A stretch of DNA of 13,769 nt from DATMXT01 sp035560415 (GTDB lineage Bacteria; Bacillota; Clostridia; Oscillospirales; Feifaniaceae): contig DATMZG010000023.1 of NCBI GenBank assembly GCA_035560415.1, positions 1 through 13,769 on the forward strand, given 5' to 3'. Positions 12,756-13,769 of this stretch are shown in pieces (position 1 is the first letter of the stretch; the number at the start of each line of letters is the position of its first letter). The position numbers and the translations under genes are program-made. The notes beneath the pieces were generated by a model, which was not told the DNA's origin, did not search any database, and saw only the letters and a program-made list of their open reading frames with translations.

Positions 12756-12797
12756 CGCATGCGATTTTCGCCTTTACAGGCGAACGCATATGCGATT
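12756..12797. repeat. Cluster of short palindromes in the AIM24 leader
   Basis: CGCATGCG (12756-12763), the 7-bp hairpin TTCGCCT/AGGCGAA with loop TTAC (12767-12784), and CGCATATGCG (12785-12794) follow one another with no gap of more than 3 nt. TGCGATT occurs directly repeated at 12760-12766 and 12791-12797. They lie in the predicted 5' leader. Confidence 0.45.
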
Positions 12798-12846
12798 AGC
12801 CATATAAAACATGGACACAATAAATAAGTGACTGGAGGACACCGTC

Positions 12847-13767
12847 ATGTTTTGCACCAAGTGCGGCAGCAAGCTGCCGGACGGCACCCTGTTTTGCTCA
12901 AACTGCGGCGCGCAGCTCGGAGGTGCGCCGGGCGGCCAAATGCCCCAAAAGCCCGCCGACGAAATCGACTACAAGCTCTTCGGGGACGACATGCAGCTGG
13001 TCGAAATTGAGCTTGACCCCGGCGAGAGCGTCTTAGCCGAGGCCGGCGCCATGACCTACATTGAGCAGGACATCAAAATGGAGACCATTTTCGGCGACGG
13101 CAGCGGTCAGGACGCCGGCAAGGACCTCTGGGGGAAACTCGCCTCCGCCGGCAAGCGGGCGCTCGCCGGCGAGAGCCTCTTCATGACCGTCTTCACCAAC
13201 ATCGGCGCCGGCAAATCCCACGCCGCTTTCGCCGCGCCCTACCCCGGCAAAATCCTGCCGGTCGAGCTGCGGGAGTTTGACGGCACTTTAATCTGCCAGA
13301 AAAACGCCTTTTTGTGCGCCGCCAAGGGCGTCGCCATCTCCATCTCGTTTAACAAGCGCATCGGGGCCGGCTTTTTCGGCGGCGAGGGCTTCATCATGCA
13401 AAAGCTCATGGGCGACGGGCTCATCTTCCTCCACGCCGGCGGCACCATCGTCAAAAAAGAGCTGGCGGCAGGCGAAGTTTTGCGCATTGACACCGGCTGC
13501 CTTGTCGCCATGAGCGCCTCTGTCGACTACGACGTGCAGTTTGCAAGCGACCTCAAGTCGGGCCTCTTTGGCGGCGAGGGCATTTTCATCGCGACGCTCA
13601 AAGGCCCCGGCCACGTCTGGCTCCAGTCGCTGCCCATCAGTCGCATGGCCGACCGCATCAATCAGGCGCGGTTCGACCGCTCGGGCGAAAACCGCGGGCT
13701 GAACAATCCCATCGGCGAAGTCACAAGCGGGCTCGGCAACGCCTTAGGCGGCCTTTTAAAGTTTTAA
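12847..13767 (+). CDS. AIM24-family protein with N-terminal zinc ribbon
   Basis: The complete 306-residue protein starts at ATG 12847, with GGAGGA 7 nt upstream. Residues 1-24 are a zinc ribbon with CTKC (C3, C6) and CSNC (C17, C20). A Gly/Pro linker follows. Residues about 38-290 resemble the AIM24/TIGR00266 family, a beta-sandwich protein with repeated Gly-rich strands (GAGFFGGEGF, SGLFGGEGIF, and VELDPGESVLAEAGAMTYIE near the start). The tail is glycine-rich and ends near LGNALGGLLKF. Family members have no well-established bacterial function; yeast AIM24 is mitochondrial. The ribbon fusion suggests zinc-dependent folding or partner binding. It has its own promoter and is not in the zinc operon; proximity to that operon may be coincidence. 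Confidence 0.85.
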   Translation: MFCTKCGSKLPDGTLFCSNCGAQLGGAPGGQMPQKPADEIDYKLFGDDMQLVEIELDPGESVLAEAGAMTYIEQDIKMETIFGDGSGQDAGKDLWGKLASAGKRALAGESLFMTVFTNIGAGKSHAAFAAPYPGKILPVELREFDGTLICQKNAFLCAAKGVAISISFNKRIGAGFFGGEGFIMQKLMGDGLIFLHAGGTIVKKELAAGEVLRIDTGCLVAMSASVDYDVQFASDLKSGLFGGEGIFIATLKGPGHVWLQSLPISRMADRINQARFDRSGENRGLNNPIGEVTSGLGNALGGLLKF

Positions 13768-13769
13768 AC

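Overview
The window looks like chromosomal DNA from a GC-rich Clostridia-type Firmicute (possibly Oscillospirales-like). This is an inference from near-perfect AGGAGGTGA Shine-Dalgarno sites, several GTG starts, KtrB/KtrA-type potassium genes, lipobox lipoproteins and simple rho-independent terminators. No rRNA, tRNA, CRISPR array, transposase or phage structural gene is visible.

Layout: (1) 212-916 holds a solitary helix-turn-helix plus PD-(D/E)XK-like nuclease with its own promoter and a strong hairpin terminator. (2) 917-1304 is a gene-free stretch carrying a chain of hairpins, two of which share the 12-mer AAATACCGCCGC. (3) 1305-5842 is a potassium module on the + strand: a short membrane-anchored RCK-like protein, a TrkH/KtrB channel subunit, a TrkA/KtrA gating subunit, then a short KdpD-like histidine kinase and a KdpE-like response regulator. 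No kdpFABC pump genes are present, so the kinase pair may serve the Trk/Ktr genes beside it. (4) 6023-7657 is a minus-strand three-gene cassette (XRE regulator, ImmA/IrrE-type Zn peptidase, PIN-like protein) with overlapping genes and a promoter embedded in inverted repeats. It looks like a toxin-antitoxin or defence-type insertion. (5) 7826-8950 holds a YjbR/MmcQ-type protein, a candidate 27-residue small protein and a minus-strand cupin, with a bidirectional terminator between the last two. (6) 9048-12681 is a zinc uptake operon: a promoter whose start region is covered by a Fur/Zur-type palindrome, a small Cys/His membrane protein, ZnuA-, ZnuC- and ZnuB-type genes, a second lipoprotein and a terminator. 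(7) 12693-13767 is an AIM24-family protein fused to an N-terminal zinc ribbon, with a promoter overlapping a perfect 12-bp dyad.

The least ordinary items are the degenerate RCK-like protein placed before TrkH, the XRE-ImmA-PIN cassette with its operator-like promoter, the small Cys/His protein leading the zinc operon, and the stand-alone HTH-nuclease. Family names come from recognised motifs; no database search was possible.
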